A DNA stretch of 56,439 nt from Caldilineaceae bacterium. Its GTDB lineage: Bacteria; Chloroflexota; Anaerolineae; Caldilineales; Caldilineaceae. Under the pieces are notes generated by a model that was not told where the DNA came from, ran no database searches, and saw nothing but the letters and a program-made list of their open reading frames with translations. Below are positions 29,644 through 38,889 of the stretch, piece by piece (position 1 is the first letter of the stretch; every line of letters begins with the position of its first letter). Position numbers and translations under genes: made by a program. Location of the stretch: NCBI GenBank assembly GCA_020433455.1, contig JAGRCP010000029.1, forward strand, positions 1-56,439. The letters run 5' to 3'.

Positions 29644-30621
29644 TTGGAATCCAGAACCAAGCAAACCGTCATTCCATGCAGCATCTGCGTGACGGCCTAC
29701 AACGAAGAAGAGAACATCGGCGGGTTGCTGGCCGCGTTGCTGGATCAGCATCTCCATGACGCCCAAATCGACGAAATTATCGTCGTGGCCAGCGCGTGCA
29801 CGGACAACACCGTCCCCATCGTGCAGGAATTCATGGCAGTCGATGACCGCATCCATCTCATCGAGCAGACCGAACGCGAGGGGAAGACCGCGGCCATTAA
29901 CCTCTTTCTGGAAGCGACGCGCAACGAAATCTGCGTGCTGGAGAGCGGCGATACCCTGCCCCATGAATACGCGGTGGAGCATCTGGTGCGCATGTTCCGC
30001 GACCCGGCGGTGGGTATGGTGGGCGCACAAAAGGTTGCAGTGGACACGCCCGATCATATTTCCGGGCTGCTGAGTCACCTGCGCCTGCGCATGGAGCACG
30101 AGCTGTGCCTGGAGATTCCCCGTCTGGGCGAGATGGTGGCGTTCCGCAAAGTCTTTGACCGCATTCCGCCCGATGTGGCCATGGATGAAGCCTTCGTAGA
30201 GGCCATCGTCGTGGAGCACGGCATGCAGGTGAAGTATGCGCCTGACGCAATTGTTTACAATACCGGCCCCACCACCGTCACCGACTTCGTCCGCCAGCGG
30301 CGGCGCAACCATGCGGGGCATCTTTACCTCAAGCACAAGTACGGATACGCGGTGAGCAGCATCCAGAATCGTAGGGTGGCCCGGGTCGCGTTCAACGAGG
30401 TGTGGGGCGCCGTGCGTCTGCTGTGGGTGCTCTTTCTCCTGGCCGGCATTGAAGGCGTCAGCCGGGTGTTGGGCTGGTACGACTTTGCCGTGAAGCGGGA
30501 TCGCCACGTGATCTGGAATATGGCCTGGACCCAGAAGCAGGATGTGAAATCCGTCCGCAGCGCGACGGAAGCGGGAACGTCCTCCTTTGCCGTGACCTCC
30601 CAAAGCCAGGCCAAGCGGTAG
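29644..30621 (+). CDS. Family 2 glycosyltransferase
   Basis: A GT-A fold glycosyltransferase of 325 aa. The N-terminal SICVTAYNEEENIGGLL binds the nucleotide sugar. EGKTAAIN and VLESGDTLPHEYA mark the region of the metal-binding motif, where the usual DxD is replaced by ESGD. RQRRRNHAGH fits the (Q/R)xxRW-like processive region. One hydrophobic segment lies near residue 260. I choose TTG at 29644 as start: AGGT ends six bases upstream, and the frame before it is translated intergenic repeat (an ATG at 29554 would read through that repeat). It is followed after six bases by a flippase-like gene. Confidence 0.85.
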   Translation: MESRTKQTVIPCSICVTAYNEEENIGGLLAALLDQHLHDAQIDEIIVVASACTDNTVPIVQEFMAVDDRIHLIEQTEREGKTAAINLFLEATRNEICVLESGDTLPHEYAVEHLVRMFRDPAVGMVGAQKVAVDTPDHISGLLSHLRLRMEHELCLEIPRLGEMVAFRKVFDRIPPDVAMDEAFVEAIVVEHGMQVKYAPDAIVYNTGPTTVTDFVRQRRRNHAGHLYLKHKYGYAVSSIQNRRVARVAFNEVWGAVRLLWVLFLLAGIEGVSRVLGWYDFAVKRDRHVIWNMAWTQKQDVKSVRSATEAGTSSFAVTSQSQAKR

Positions 30622-30627
30622 CCGCGC

Positions 30628-31635
30628 ATGAACGTTCTCTCCGGGGAAAATCGCCGCCGGCTCAGCAATTTGCTCAAGCTGGTGGTGGGCGTCGGGCTGC
30701 TCTACTTCCTCTACACCAAGCTCCAGGATCCCGCGGGGCTATGGCAGCAGGTTCGCACCTCCAACAAATCATTTTTGCTGGCAGCCCTGGTCGCCTATGC
30801 CGCTGCCGTGGCCATGAGCGGCTTGAAGTGGGGCATACTTTTGCGCGCTGTCGGCATCAGCGTCCCTCTGTCGCGCCTGCTGGCTTATCAGTGGGTCGCG
30901 GAATTTTTTAACAATTTTTTGCCTGCCCAGGTGGGCGGCGATGTCATGCGCGGCTTTGCTCTGGCTTCAGATACCCACCGGCGGGCCGATGCCGCGGCCA
31001 GCGTACTCATCGATCGATTTTTGGGCCTGCTGGTCTTTATGCTCTCCGCGGCGGCGGCCTCATCGGCCATGCTGCTCTTTGGCCGTCCCGATGGATCGGC
31101 CTTTACCGGCGATGAATTGCTCGCCATGCGCGCCATGAGTCTGGGCAGCGTCGCCATCTCTTTGGTCCTGGTGATGGTGCTGACGGCCATGCTGAGCCGG
31201 CGTCTCAAAGCATTCGTCGAGCGTATCCTGGCCCGCTTGCCGCTTTCCGCGCGGATCATGCCCATTTGGCATCATCTGGCCGATGCCTTCAATGCCTATC
31301 GCCACCAATACCGGGCCCTGGGACTTTCTGCCGCGGGCAGCCTGGTCATTGTGGCCTTAACCAGCGTGCAGATCTGGCTCATCGCGGCGGCTATCCAGCC
31401 GGGCGCGATCTCGCTGCTGGAAGTGCTGGTCATCAACCCCATTATCGTATTGTTGCTGGTGGCCGTGCCTCTCTCGCCCGGCGGATTGGGCGTGCGCCAG
31501 GGCGCATTTTCCATCATGTTCTATCTCATCGGCGCAGGCAGCGATCTGGGCTATGCCGTGGGCTTGCTCCAGCAATTTATTGTCTATCTCGTCAGCGTGC
31601 CCGGCGGCCTGATCTGGATACGCGGCCGAAGATAG
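30628..31635 (+). CDS. Lysylphosphatidylglycerol synthase TM-region/flippase-like membrane protein
   Basis: A 335-aa protein with about eight membrane helices, of the UPF0104/AglD2-like family. Seen here are SGLKWGILLRAVG, the conserved FNNFLPAQVGGDVMRGFAL, VLIDRFLGL, and PLSPGGLGVRQGAF near the C-terminus. Related proteins are fused to MprF or sit beside glycosyltransferases and probably move lipid-linked molecules. The close spacing behind the GT2 gene (six bases) suggests they act on the same lipid product. Confidence 0.85.
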   Translation: MNVLSGENRRRLSNLLKLVVGVGLLYFLYTKLQDPAGLWQQVRTSNKSFLLAALVAYAAAVAMSGLKWGILLRAVGISVPLSRLLAYQWVAEFFNNFLPAQVGGDVMRGFALASDTHRRADAAASVLIDRFLGLLVFMLSAAAASSAMLLFGRPDGSAFTGDELLAMRAMSLGSVAISLVLVMVLTAMLSRRLKAFVERILARLPLSARIMPIWHHLADAFNAYRHQYRALGLSAAGSLVIVALTSVQIWLIAAAIQPGAISLLEVLVINPIIVLLLVAVPLSPGGLGVRQGAFSIMFYLIGAGSDLGYAVGLLQQFIVYLVSVPGGLIWIRGRR

Positions 31636-31723
31636 GTCCGCAAACCCATTGCGACGCGTCCATCACGGCGGTCACGCCGTCAAATTTCTGCCCTGGGATT
31701 CACGCCGAACTGTCCGAGGAATC

Positions 31724-32365
31724 ATGCTCTCTCAATCCGAAGCGCGGGAATTGTATACCCAGGGCGATGCAGCGCATGATTTTGATCACGTGCTGCGGGT
31801 GGCGCGTCTGGCGGAGGCGATTGCGCTGGCCGAAGGCGCGGACGTCTCAATTGTGCGCACGGCCGCCTACCTGCACGATGTGCCCGTCCAGCATCAGAAT
31901 GGACGCATGGTGCGCAGTGCGCATCATCTGGCCGCGGCCGACTTTGCCCGGGAACTGCTGACGGCACGCGGAGTCGGAAACAAAACCGTTGACGCAGTCG
32001 TTCACTCTATCGAGGCCCACCGCTTCCGTGATCAGTCCATTACGCCCCGGACGCTGGAAGCCCAATGCCTCTACGATGCTGACAAGCTGGACAGCATGGG
32101 CGCTATCGGCATTGCCCGAGCTTTTGCCTTCGCCGGCGCACATGACAGCCGCCTGTGGACGGAATCCTGGTCCGACGCTCCGGCGGATGATGCGCAGCCC
32201 GCGGGCGCTGAATATACGCCCGTCCATGAGTACGTCTACAAGCTGAGTCGGCTCCAGGCCACGCTTTATACCGCGACGGCCCGACGCATGGGCGAAGCGC
32301 GTCATGCGTTCATGCGCACATTCTTTGATCGGCTGGATAACGAAATGATGGGGGCGGATTCGTAA
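31724..32365 (+). CDS. HD-domain hydrolase (YedJ-like)
   Basis: A predicted metal-dependent phosphohydrolase of 213 aa. HDFDHVLRV (18-26) supplies the first histidine, YLHDVP has the HD pair at 51-52, and LYDADKLDSMGAIGIARAF near 116-134 carries the distal aspartate and the family signature. This matches the YedJ-type HD proteins, whose substrate is unknown. ATG at 31724 has GAGGA just upstream; an in-frame start at 31649 would add residues with no family match. Confidence 0.8.
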   Translation: MLSQSEARELYTQGDAAHDFDHVLRVARLAEAIALAEGADVSIVRTAAYLHDVPVQHQNGRMVRSAHHLAAADFARELLTARGVGNKTVDAVVHSIEAHRFRDQSITPRTLEAQCLYDADKLDSMGAIGIARAFAFAGAHDSRLWTESWSDAPADDAQPAGAEYTPVHEYVYKLSRLQATLYTATARRMGEARHAFMRTFFDRLDNEMMGADS

Positions 32366-32391
32366 ACGCAAATTTTTGTGAGGATTCCACC

Positions 32392-34749
32392 ATGTTACTA
32401 CGCCGGCTCTCTGCCTTTCTCATTCTAGTTCTGCTGCTCAGCACCCTCTTGCCGGTCGTTGCCGTCGCCCAGACCATTCCGGACTCTGCCGGCCCCTTTT
32501 CTCTGGATGACGTTCCCGACGCGCTGCGCGTCAGCGATGGAACTTACTACAAGCCGGGGGAAGTGCTGGTCGCGCTCAGGGATGAGGCAGCCTTGTCCCG
32601 CCAGGTGCAGCGCGGGTTGGACATCATCGCAGCCGAAGCGTTGGACGTGCGCGGCGTCGAGCATCTGCTCGGCGAGCAGGCGGGCTCTACGGCTGTCACC
32701 GGCCGCACGTTGACAGTTCCCGCGGGCGAGGAGTGGGCGGTCATCGTGACCCTGCGCCAGGATCCCGGCGTCCTCTTTGCTCAGCCCAACTGGGTCATCA
32801 GCGCGGCCCAGGATGCTGTACCCGAAACGCCCTATTCCGTTAACGATCCCCTCTACCGCGGCGAGCAGTGGTATCTCCAACGCATTCAGGCCGCGCGTGC
32901 GTGGCCTGTGGTTGACGCCCACGCTCAAAATGATGAGCGGGTACGCGTCGCGGTGATTGACAGCGGCGTGGATGGCTCCCACCCGGATTTCGGCGGACGG
33001 GTGGCGGAGATCACCTCCTACGTGCGTGACGCACAGGGCAACCTGATCCGGGTCGATGATTTTGGCCACGGCACCCACATTGCAAGCCTGATCGGCGCGA
33101 CGCGTAACAATGAGCGGGGCATTGCCGGCGTGGCTCCCGGGGTGCGCATCGATCCGTACAAAGTGCTGAACTGGCAGGGCAACGGCTACATTTCCGATGC
33201 GGCCGCGGCCATTCGTGCGGCAGCGGATAAGAAAGCCGATATCATTAACATGAGCTTCTCCATCAAGGCCAGCGTCATTGACGGCAACCCGTCTCTGGAC
33301 AATCTTCTCCATAGCGCGATTTATTATGCGGCGGACAAGGATGCGCTGCTCATTGCTGCATCGGGCAATTTTGCCAGCGAGCCCGTGACGTTTCCCGCCG
33401 CCTATCCCGAAGTGATGACTGTGGCCGCGACAGATTACCAGAATGAACGCGCCGGCTACAGCGCACAGGGCAGTGCGGTCGAATTGGCCGCGCCCGGCGG
33501 TACGAATACGCAGCCCATGGCCGGAGCCTGGCCTGTGGGCCTGCCCTGCCCGTCCACGGTAGGCGGCCTGAGCGGCTATTGCAACAAGTACGGCACCAGT
33601 TTCTCTACCGGCCTGGTCAGCGGCGCCGCCGCCCTGTTGTTGAATATGGACCCCTCGCTTACCGCGGCTGAATTGCGTGCGCTCCTCATTGAATCGGCTG
33701 CGCCGCTTAACGGCACGTCTGCTGAAGTGGGAGCCGGCCTGCTGAACTTGCCGGGCGCGGTGCGCAGCCTCTTGCCGGCCGGGGCCGCGATTGCCGGCGG
33801 CAGTGTGGGCCTCTCGACCGCGCCCCGCAGCGCGCCCATGACCCACACGCTCCTGATCCGCAATGAGAGCAGCGAGCCCGCTACCTGGACCCTGTCGCGC
33901 CCGGCCGACGCGCCCTGGCTCGTCTTCAGCGACTATCCCAACCAAACCCGCACCATCAACGGAACCAGCGCATATGATCATGATGGCCTGGTCACCTTGC
34001 TGGCTTCGCCCGGCGCGCTGGAGCCGGGCGTCTACAGCGCCCGTCTGACCCTTACCGTGTCGGATGAGGACAATCAACCGGAAGTGTCCTATTTTGACGT
34101 CAAAATGGCGCTGCTGGCGGTGAGCCAAACCCGCTATCTTCCTTTTGTCGCGGCAATCGGATCGCCTGAGAATGTCTCCAGGCCCCTCTACCCCGCCTGG
34201 GAAACGCCCAACGCCGCCGGCCGCACCGTGCTGGACCTGAGCGCGGGTCAGTCCGTTTCCTTGCCGCTGCCTTTCTCATTCCCGCTGGGCGGACGGAATT
34301 ATACTGACCTGCGCGTCCATGCTGATGGTTATCTCACCTTTCCGGCTGCGGAGGTGCGGAGCGTCTCTGCGCCGAGCTGCCTGCCCGCCGTTGATTGGCC
34401 CAACCAGGCCGTCTACGGCTGGTGGGCGAGATTAAATCCGGGTGCGGAAGGGGCCCGGATCAGCGCCTTCCGCACGGTAGACGGCAGCTACGTCGTCGAG
34501 TTTGACGGGGTTCCGTCCCTGGCCGCGACCGCTTCCGGCGTCGCGACCTTCCAGATGGTGCTGCATGGGTCCGGTGCGGTCAGCCTCAACTACCGGGCTC
34601 TGCCCGGGTCCATGCAGGCCACTACAGGCGTGGAGGCCCTGGACGGGCGGCTTTTTAACCTGGTCCATTGTCAGGACAGTAGTCGCCGACAGGGCTTGCC
34701 GCCCGTGGCCGGACAATCTCTCTACATTTCTACCCAAGGAGTCTACTAA
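32392..34749 (+). CDS. Secreted subtilisin-like serine protease (S8)
   Basis: A 785-aa exported protease. The signal peptide is about residues 1-27 (VVAVAQ). An I9-like propeptide region spans about 50-138. The catalytic triad is Asp190 ([14 protein letters not shown]), His226 ([13 protein letters not shown]) and Ser403 ([18 protein letters not shown]), with ASGNF supplying the oxyanion Asn. After the catalytic domain comes an Ig-like segment ending [12 protein letters not shown] (about 580), then a further beta-rich domain to the C-terminus. It overlaps moaB by one base, so the two may be cotranscribed despite unrelated functions. Confidence 0.93.
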   Translation: MLLRRLSAFLILVLLLSTLLPVVAVAQTIPDSAGPFSLDDVPDALRVSDGTYYKPGEVLVALRDEAALSRQVQRGLDIIAAEALDVRGVEHLLGEQAGSTAVTGRTLTVPAGEEWAVIVTLRQDPGVLFAQPNWVISAAQDAVPETPYSVNDPLYRGEQWYLQRIQAARAWPVVDAHAQNDERVRVAVIDSGVDGSHPDFGGRVAEITSYVRDAQGNLIRVDDFGHGTHIASLIGATRNNERGIAGVAPGVRIDPYKVLNWQGNGYISDAAAAIRAAADKKADIINMSFSIKASVIDGNPSLDNLLHSAIYYAADKDALLIAASGNFASEPVTFPAAYPEVMTVAATDYQNERAGYSAQGSAVELAAPGGTNTQPMAGAWPVGLPCPSTVGGLSGYCNKYGTSFSTGLVSGAAALLLNMDPSLTAAELRALLIESAAPLNGTSAEVGAGLLNLPGAVRSLLPAGAAIAGGSVGLSTAPRSAPMTHTLLIRNESSEPATWTLSRPADAPWLVFSDYPNQTRTINGTSAYDHDGLVTLLASPGALEPGVYSARLTLTVSDEDNQPEVSYFDVKMALLAVSQTRYLPFVAAIGSPENVSRPLYPAWETPNAAGRTVLDLSAGQSVSLPLPFSFPLGGRNYTDLRVHADGYLTFPAAEVRSVSAPSCLPAVDWPNQAVYGWWARLNPGAEGARISAFRTVDGSYVVEFDGVPSLAATASGVATFQMVLHGSGAVSLNYRALPGSMQATTGVEALDGRLFNLVHCQDSSRRQGLPPVAGQSLYISTQGVY

Positions 34750-35255
34750 TGCCCGCCGATGATCATCGCGCCCTGGCGGCGGAAAAAGGCGAAATTCGCT
34801 TGGCCATCGTCACGGTAAGCGACACGCGCACGCCGGAAACAGACAAGAGCGGCCAACTGATCCGCGCCCTGACTGAAGGCGCAGGCCATCGGGTGGCGGA
34901 TTACCGCATCGTCAAGGATGAGCCGGATCAGGTGCGGCAGGCGCTGGATGACTTTGCTGCTGGGGCGGCTCAGGTTATCGTTTTCAACGGCGGAACGGGC
35001 ATTAGCAAGCGGGACCGCACCTACGACGTGATTAGCCGGGCGCTGGAGAAGACGCTGCCCGGCTTCGGCGAGATATTTCGCATGTTGAGTTATGAGGAGA
35101 TCGGGGCCGCGGCCATGCTCAGCCGGGCCACGGCCGGCGTCTACCGGGAAACCGTGGTGGTCAGCGTTCCCGGCTCATCCAACGCCGTGGGATTGGCCAT
35201 GGAGAAGCTCATTTTGCCCGAAATTCAGCACCTGGCCTGGGAAATGACGCGCTAG
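34749..35255 (+). CDS. moaB: MoaB/MogA-type molybdopterin adenylyltransferase family protein
   Basis: A 168-aa protein of the MoaB/MogA fold, which activates molybdopterin with ATP before metal insertion. [17 protein letters not shown] opens the domain (19-35). The nucleotide loop [16 protein letters not shown] is at 79-94. [16 protein letters not shown] and [12 protein letters not shown] are typical. AAGGAG lies seven bases before the ATG, within the end of the subtilase gene. No other cofactor genes are in view, so MoaB versus Mog cannot be decided here. Confidence 0.9.
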   Translation: MPADDHRALAAEKGEIRLAIVTVSDTRTPETDKSGQLIRALTEGAGHRVADYRIVKDEPDQVRQALDDFAAGAAQVIVFNGGTGISKRDRTYDVISRALEKTLPGFGEIFRMLSYEEIGAAAMLSRATAGVYRETVVVSVPGSSNAVGLAMEKLILPEIQHLAWEMTR

Positions 35256-35266
35256 AGAATCTGACG

Positions 35267-35357
35267 GATAATGGAGAATGATGAATGATGAATTGAGAAT
35301 GGTTAATGGGAGAATCGACGCCCATTAACCATTCTCAATTTTCCATTCTCCATTATC
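35267..35357. repeat. Long AT-rich inverted repeat between moaB and plsC
   Basis: The inner stem is 20 bp and perfect (35291-35310 with 35321-35340, ten-base loop). The outer stem GATAATGGAGAATG (35267-35280) pairs with CATTCTCCATTATC (35344-35357), also perfectly. It is built from GAGAATGG/GGATAATG words, akin in style to the element at 29518. It could act as a terminator after moaB. Confidence 0.8.
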
Positions 35358-35370
35358 TATTTTAATCTGC

Positions 35371-35399
35371 TTGGCGTGGTCCGGGGCATAGTGTACAAT
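35371..35399 (+). promoter_or_regulatory. Promoter of plsC
   Basis: TTGGCG (35371-35376), a 17-bp spacer and TACAAT (35394-35399). The predicted start of transcription is about 40 bases before the plsC ATG. Confidence 0.55.
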
Positions 35400-35444
35400 G
35401 CGCCTCATTAACCCGTCACCACTTTCACCCCGTTGAAGTACGCC

Positions 35445-36248
35445 ATGCGAACATTACTCGGAGCCGCGCGCCTGGCCGTTATCGCGGTCTTTCTGATTGT
35501 CTGTACCCCCATTGTCCTCATTGCCGGTTTGCTGCACATTCGCTTCGGCATTGCCGGCCTGGCCAACTGGCTCTGCGTCTACATGGCGCGTTTTTTCGAC
35601 TGGCTTTTCAACGTCAAGGTGACGTCTACCGATACCAAGCGCCTCTACGAACACCAGGGCTTCATCACGCCCAACCACTCTTCCTACCTCGATATCGTCA
35701 CCCTGACCCACATTTTACCCCTGCGCTTTATGGCCGCCATCGAAGTGAAACGGCGGCCCTTCATCGGCTGGCTGGCCCAGGCCATCGATACGGTCTTTGT
35801 GGATCGCACCAGCCTCTCCTCGCGGCGGGACGCCGTCAATTCCATCGCCGACGCCTATCACGCACAGCCGGACCCGCCCATCGTTATCTTCCCTGAAGGG
35901 CGTCTGGGGTTGGGCGATAAGCTGTTTCCGTTCAAGTTGGGGACATTCAAACTGGCCCAGCGCAATCATATCGCCTATCTGCCGGTGGCCATTGATTATC
36001 AGGAAAAGGAAGTTGCCGTTTGGAAAGGGGGCTTGGGGGAGAAGATGCTGCATGCCGTTTGGCGCCTGGCCTGCTTTCCCGGTCCTCTCCACGTGACGAT
36101 TACGCCCCTCGCGCCTGTGCTCCCCGAACCGGATGAGCGCTCCGTTAACCTGGCTGACTCCGCCCAGTACGCGATTGAGGAGACCTTGGGGCTTCCCCAT
36201 CAAAAACCCGAGACGGCCGCGCAGAAAAAGGCCGCGCAGGTCGCGTAG
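35445..36248 (+). CDS. plsC: 1-acyl-sn-glycerol-3-phosphate acyltransferase family protein
   Basis: A membrane-associated acyltransferase of 267 aa that makes phosphatidic acid from lysophosphatidate. The N-terminal hydrophobic segment is at 8-32. The catalytic motif NHSSYLD (77-83) is the NHxxxxD box, and IFPEGR (148-153) is the acceptor-binding motif. The Ala/Lys-rich tail is not conserved in the family. ATG at 35445 is preferred over an in-frame TTG at 35433; neither has a clear ribosome site. It converges with selD after 24 bases. Confidence 0.88.
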   Translation: MRTLLGAARLAVIAVFLIVCTPIVLIAGLLHIRFGIAGLANWLCVYMARFFDWLFNVKVTSTDTKRLYEHQGFITPNHSSYLDIVTLTHILPLRFMAAIEVKRRPFIGWLAQAIDTVFVDRTSLSSRRDAVNSIADAYHAQPDPPIVIFPEGRLGLGDKLFPFKLGTFKLAQRNHIAYLPVAIDYQEKEVAVWKGGLGEKMLHAVWRLACFPGPLHVTITPLAPVLPEPDERSVNLADSAQYAIEETLGLPHQKPETAAQKKAAQVA

Positions 36249-36272
36249 CGCTTTTTCTGGTCGCTTACGCTT

Positions 36273-37394
36273 TTACGCCTCTGCCGTCACCTCGATTCCC
36301 TCAATTCCCGCCACAACCTCGCCGATCGGCCATGCCGCCTGCCCGTGTTCGCCGCAGGCGGCGATGAAGCGTTCTACATTGGCTGCGGGCACGGCAATCA
36401 GCAGGCCGCCGCTGGTTTCCGCTTCCCAAAGCAAGGTGCGCTGTTCGGGCGTTACGTCCGGCTCAAAGCGAACCTGTTTGCCGAAGCTGGCCGGATTGCG
36501 TTCGCTGCCCCGGGTCAGGTAGCCGCCCTGAATGTAATCAAAAGCGCCGGGTAACACAGGCACAGCACCGGCAAAAATGCGCAGGCCCACGCCGGTCTCC
36601 CGGCCTGCGGCAAGCGCCATCTCGCTGCCGTGACCCAGCAGCCCAAAGCCGGTAATATCGGTTGCGGACCGGACGTCCGCGGCCTGGGCCGCCTGGGCCG
36701 CGCAGCGGTTCAAGTGCAACATGGAAATAACGGCCGCATCCAGATCGGACTTGCGCAACCTGGGCTTGCCCCGGCGCAGGCGCCATTGACGGCCCAGCGC
36801 GCCCGCGCCGGGACCGACCAGCTTGGCCGCCGTGGTAATCACGCCCGTTCCCAGGGGCTTGGTCAGGAAGAGGGCATCGCCCGCGCGGGCGCCGCCCTTG
36901 CGCATGACGTTATCGGGATGAACCATCCCGGTTACGCTCAGACCATAGAATGGTTCGGGACTGTTTACCGTGTGGCCGCCGGCAATTGCGGCGCCGGCCT
37001 GCTTGACCTTGTAGGCCCCGCCGGTAAAGACCTGGGTGATGCTCTCGGCGCCCATCCGGGCAGGAAAGCCGGCGACATTGAGGCAGAAGAGCACTTCGCC
37101 GCCCATGGCGTAGACGTCGCTCATGGCGTTGGCGGCCGCGATCGCGCCCCACGTCCAGGGATCATCCACGATGGGCGTAAAGAAATCCGTCGTCGTGATC
37201 AGGGCGCGCGTCTCGTCCAGCCGGTAGACAGCCGCGTCATCCGGCTCGCCCAGTCCCACCATCACCTGTTCATATTCAGTTGCCGGAAAGAATCCGGCTA
37301 AATGTCGCACGACCTGCGACAGCGTCTCCGGCGGGAGCTTAGAGGCTCAACCGGCGCATTCGACCATAGCGGTCAGGGGTTTTTCATTGTTCAT
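36273..37394 (-). CDS. selD: Selenide, water dikinase (SelD), likely selenocysteine-containing
   Basis: It makes selenophosphate from selenide and ATP for selenocysteine and selenouridine synthesis. The start at 37394 gives 373 aa if the in-frame TGA at 37347-37349 is read as selenocysteine. The N-terminus then reads ECAGUASKLPPETL, with Sec16 and Lys19 exactly where E. coli SelD has catalytic Cys17 and Lys20 (AGCGCK). Downstream blocks are typical: DDAAVY, TTDFFTPIVDDP, ANAMSDVYAMGG, AGGHTVNSPEP, TDITGFGLLGH, TSGGLLIAV. Starting after the TGA (GTG at 37310) would remove both catalytic residues. An AGGAA lies ten bases before the ATG. Confidence 0.9.
37321..37339 (-). promoter_or_regulatory. 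SECIS-like hairpin after the selD UGA
   Basis: Starting about ten bases after the UGA, CTCC and GGAG can pair around a CGCC loop. AGC/GCT can extend the stem with a bulge. Distance and size suit a bacterial SECIS element, but such hairpins are poorly conserved, so this is only a candidate. Confidence 0.3.
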
Positions 37395-37457
37395 AGTTGC
37401 ATCGTTCCTGCTTGTATTGAGTGTGAAGGATTACCATATGGACATTGACCTTACTGA

Positions 37458-37523
37458 TTGGGGAATTGTACGTCAAATTCATCGGCGGTGGCGGGTTGGG
37501 GAATTGCATACCCGTCACCGCCG
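37458..37523. repeat. Hairpin and direct repeat upstream of selD
   Basis: A 14-bp near-perfect hairpin: CGGCGGTGGCGGGT (37483-37496) with ACCCGTCACCGCCG (37510-37523), one mismatch. The word TTGGGGAATTG occurs at 37458-37468 and again at 37496-37506, inside the loop. It lies between the lipoprotein stop and selD, with no U-tract. Confidence 0.55.
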
Positions 37524-37559
37524 GCCAAGGGTGAACGCTGCGCTAAAACCTTCCAGTCT

Positions 37560-38240
37560 TCACCATACCGAGCCGAACGTAAAGCCCTGAATATATTCGC
37601 TTTCTTCAAAGGCGAGAAGCGCGACGCGCTCGGTTAGCTCATCCGCACCGTAGACGGCCGTTTGTTGATCCATCATCTCCCGGTAGCGGTCGGACTGCAT
37701 GATTTTCCCGTCCGGCAGTGCAATGCGCACCAGCATCAGATCGGTCAGGCGTTGAGGCTCCAGGGCTTCCATCAAAGCGGCAATCTCAGCTTCTTCCAGG
37801 CGCAGCACCGCAACCCCGGGATCGATGATGTCCAAACCAATCAGCAGGCCATAGTGAAGCCGCTTAACATCGTACATGGCCTCAGCAACCAATGCCGCGC
37901 GATTCATCTCGACGTAGAGGGGGTGGCGGGGCGGAAGCAGCGCGCCCGGACCAATCGAGAGGTAAGGCGTAATCGAGCCGCCCAGGCGGGCCGCGGCGGC
38001 ATCAAAAGCGTAGCCAACGCTAAGCTCATCGGTGCTGCGCAGCGCGAGGATTGCTTGGGCGTCGCTTGCCGCAAGGGCGGAGACGTAGGCTGTAAGCGCC
38101 TCCTCGGGCGTGGCATGGACTGCGGTTTCCATGACCGTCCCTGACTCCGGTGACACCAGCAACAGCCTGTTCGGATCCAGGCAGGCGCTCAGAAAGAGTA
38201 ATGCGCCCAGCAGCAACAGAACACGCGGTATACGTATCAT
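37560..38240 (-). CDS. Putative lipoprotein of unknown function
   Basis: A 226-aa exported protein. The signal peptide ends in a lipobox (FLSAC), so it is probably anchored at the membrane by a lipidated cysteine near residue 20. The mature part is mixed alpha/beta and begins with a helical segment (TPEEALTAYVSALAASDAQAI), which recalls NTF2/DUF4878-like lipoproteins; that is only a suggestion. ATG at 38240 follows AAGGGG by five bases. An ATG at 38351 would include translated repeat sequence. It is preceded by a GC-rich intergenic repeat. Confidence 0.7.
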   Translation of the reverse strand: MIRIPRVLLLLGALLFLSACLDPNRLLLVSPESGTVMETAVHATPEEALTAYVSALAASDAQAILALRSTDELSVGYAFDAAAARLGGSITPYLSIGPGALLPPRHPLYVEMNRAALVAEAMYDVKRLHYGLLIGLDIIDPGVAVLRLEEAEIAALMEALEPQRLTDLMLVRIALPDGKIMQSDRYREMMDQQTAVYGADELTERVALLAFEESEYIQGFTFGSVW

Positions 38241-38306
38241 CTTCACCCCTTGCTTAACTTGGTAAATATCCATTTCAAGTTGGCGGTATGCTGTTTCAGC
38301 CGTCCC

Positions 38307-38330
38307 GGGAGCGCCGGACTCCAGTCCGGC
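38307..38330. repeat. Copy of the GGGAGCGCC / inverted GCCGGACT repeat
   Basis: These 24 bases are identical to 9772-9795 and contain the palindrome GCCGGACTCCAGTCCGGC. Here only one arm of the larger cruciform is present. It lies between the Nudix and lipoprotein genes. Confidence 0.75.
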
Positions 38331-38340
38331 AATGCGGCCT

Positions 38341-38814
38341 TTATTCCTCATGCTCTTCTTCTAACCCCCGACTCACCAGCACCTCCGGCGGATAGACTGG
38401 CCGGCCGGCAGCTAATTCCGCCAGTAACTCGGGAATACGCGCACTGCGATGATGCAGTTGGGTCAGTTCATCCAGCTTGAACCAGGCGGCGCGCAGCGTA
38501 TGCTCATCGGGCGTTGATTTGGGCGGCGTATCATCCAGCGGTAACGCCAGGAAGAGAACCTGTATGCGCATGATATCCGGTGCGTACACCTGCTGACGCA
38601 CTTCGATAATCCCTTCCAGACGGATGGCGATGCCGGCTTCTTCCATCGTTTCCCGGTGGGCTGCCGCAATCAAACTCTCGCCCGGTTCCACCATCCCCGC
38701 GGGCAGGAACCACGGATTATCTGCCAAATTCTCCTGCACCAGCAGAAATTCATCCGCCCGGCGCACCACTACCCAGACGAAAAAATAGCTAGGAATGGGA
38801 TCGCGCGCAAACAT
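38341..38814 (-). CDS. Nudix hydrolase
   Basis: A 157-aa protein that hydrolyses a nucleoside diphosphate linked to another moiety; the substrate is unknown. The Nudix box is complete, from Gly40 to Ile62 (GMVEPGE..., RETMEEAGI), with the metal-binding REXXEE glutamates at 55, 58 and 59. The N-terminal strand FFVWVVVRRADEFLLVQE is typical. It ends in an acidic tail (EEEHEE). It is the second gene of a minus-strand run after the GNAT gene. Confidence 0.92.
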   Translation of the reverse strand: MFARDPIPSYFFVWVVVRRADEFLLVQENLADNPWFLPAGMVEPGESLIAAAHRETMEEAGIAIRLEGIIEVRQQVYAPDIMRIQVLFLALPLDDTPPKSTPDEHTLRAAWFKLDELTQLHHRSARIPELLAELAAGRPVYPPEVLVSRGLEEEHEE

Positions 38815-38889
38815 ATCCGCTCCATGTTGTTGTTCGGTTATTTAGAACGCGCTCCGGATATCCTTTCCGGCGGATGGGAGCGCAGCTCA

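Noticed and set aside
32425-34128. 567-codon minus-strand frame opposite the subtilase gene
   Set aside because: The plus strand has a full catalytic triad and signal peptide. The minus frame is Arg/Gly/His-rich without motifs.
36273-37310. selD starting at GTG 37310
   Set aside because: This start lacks the catalytic residue and Lys found in all SelD proteins. The same frame continues upstream through one TGA to an ATG at 37394 with the correct N-terminal motif.
37387-37590. Plus-strand frame of 67 codons upstream of selD
   Set aside because: It overlaps the selD start region and the hairpin/direct repeat, has no ribosome site, and has no recognisable sequence.
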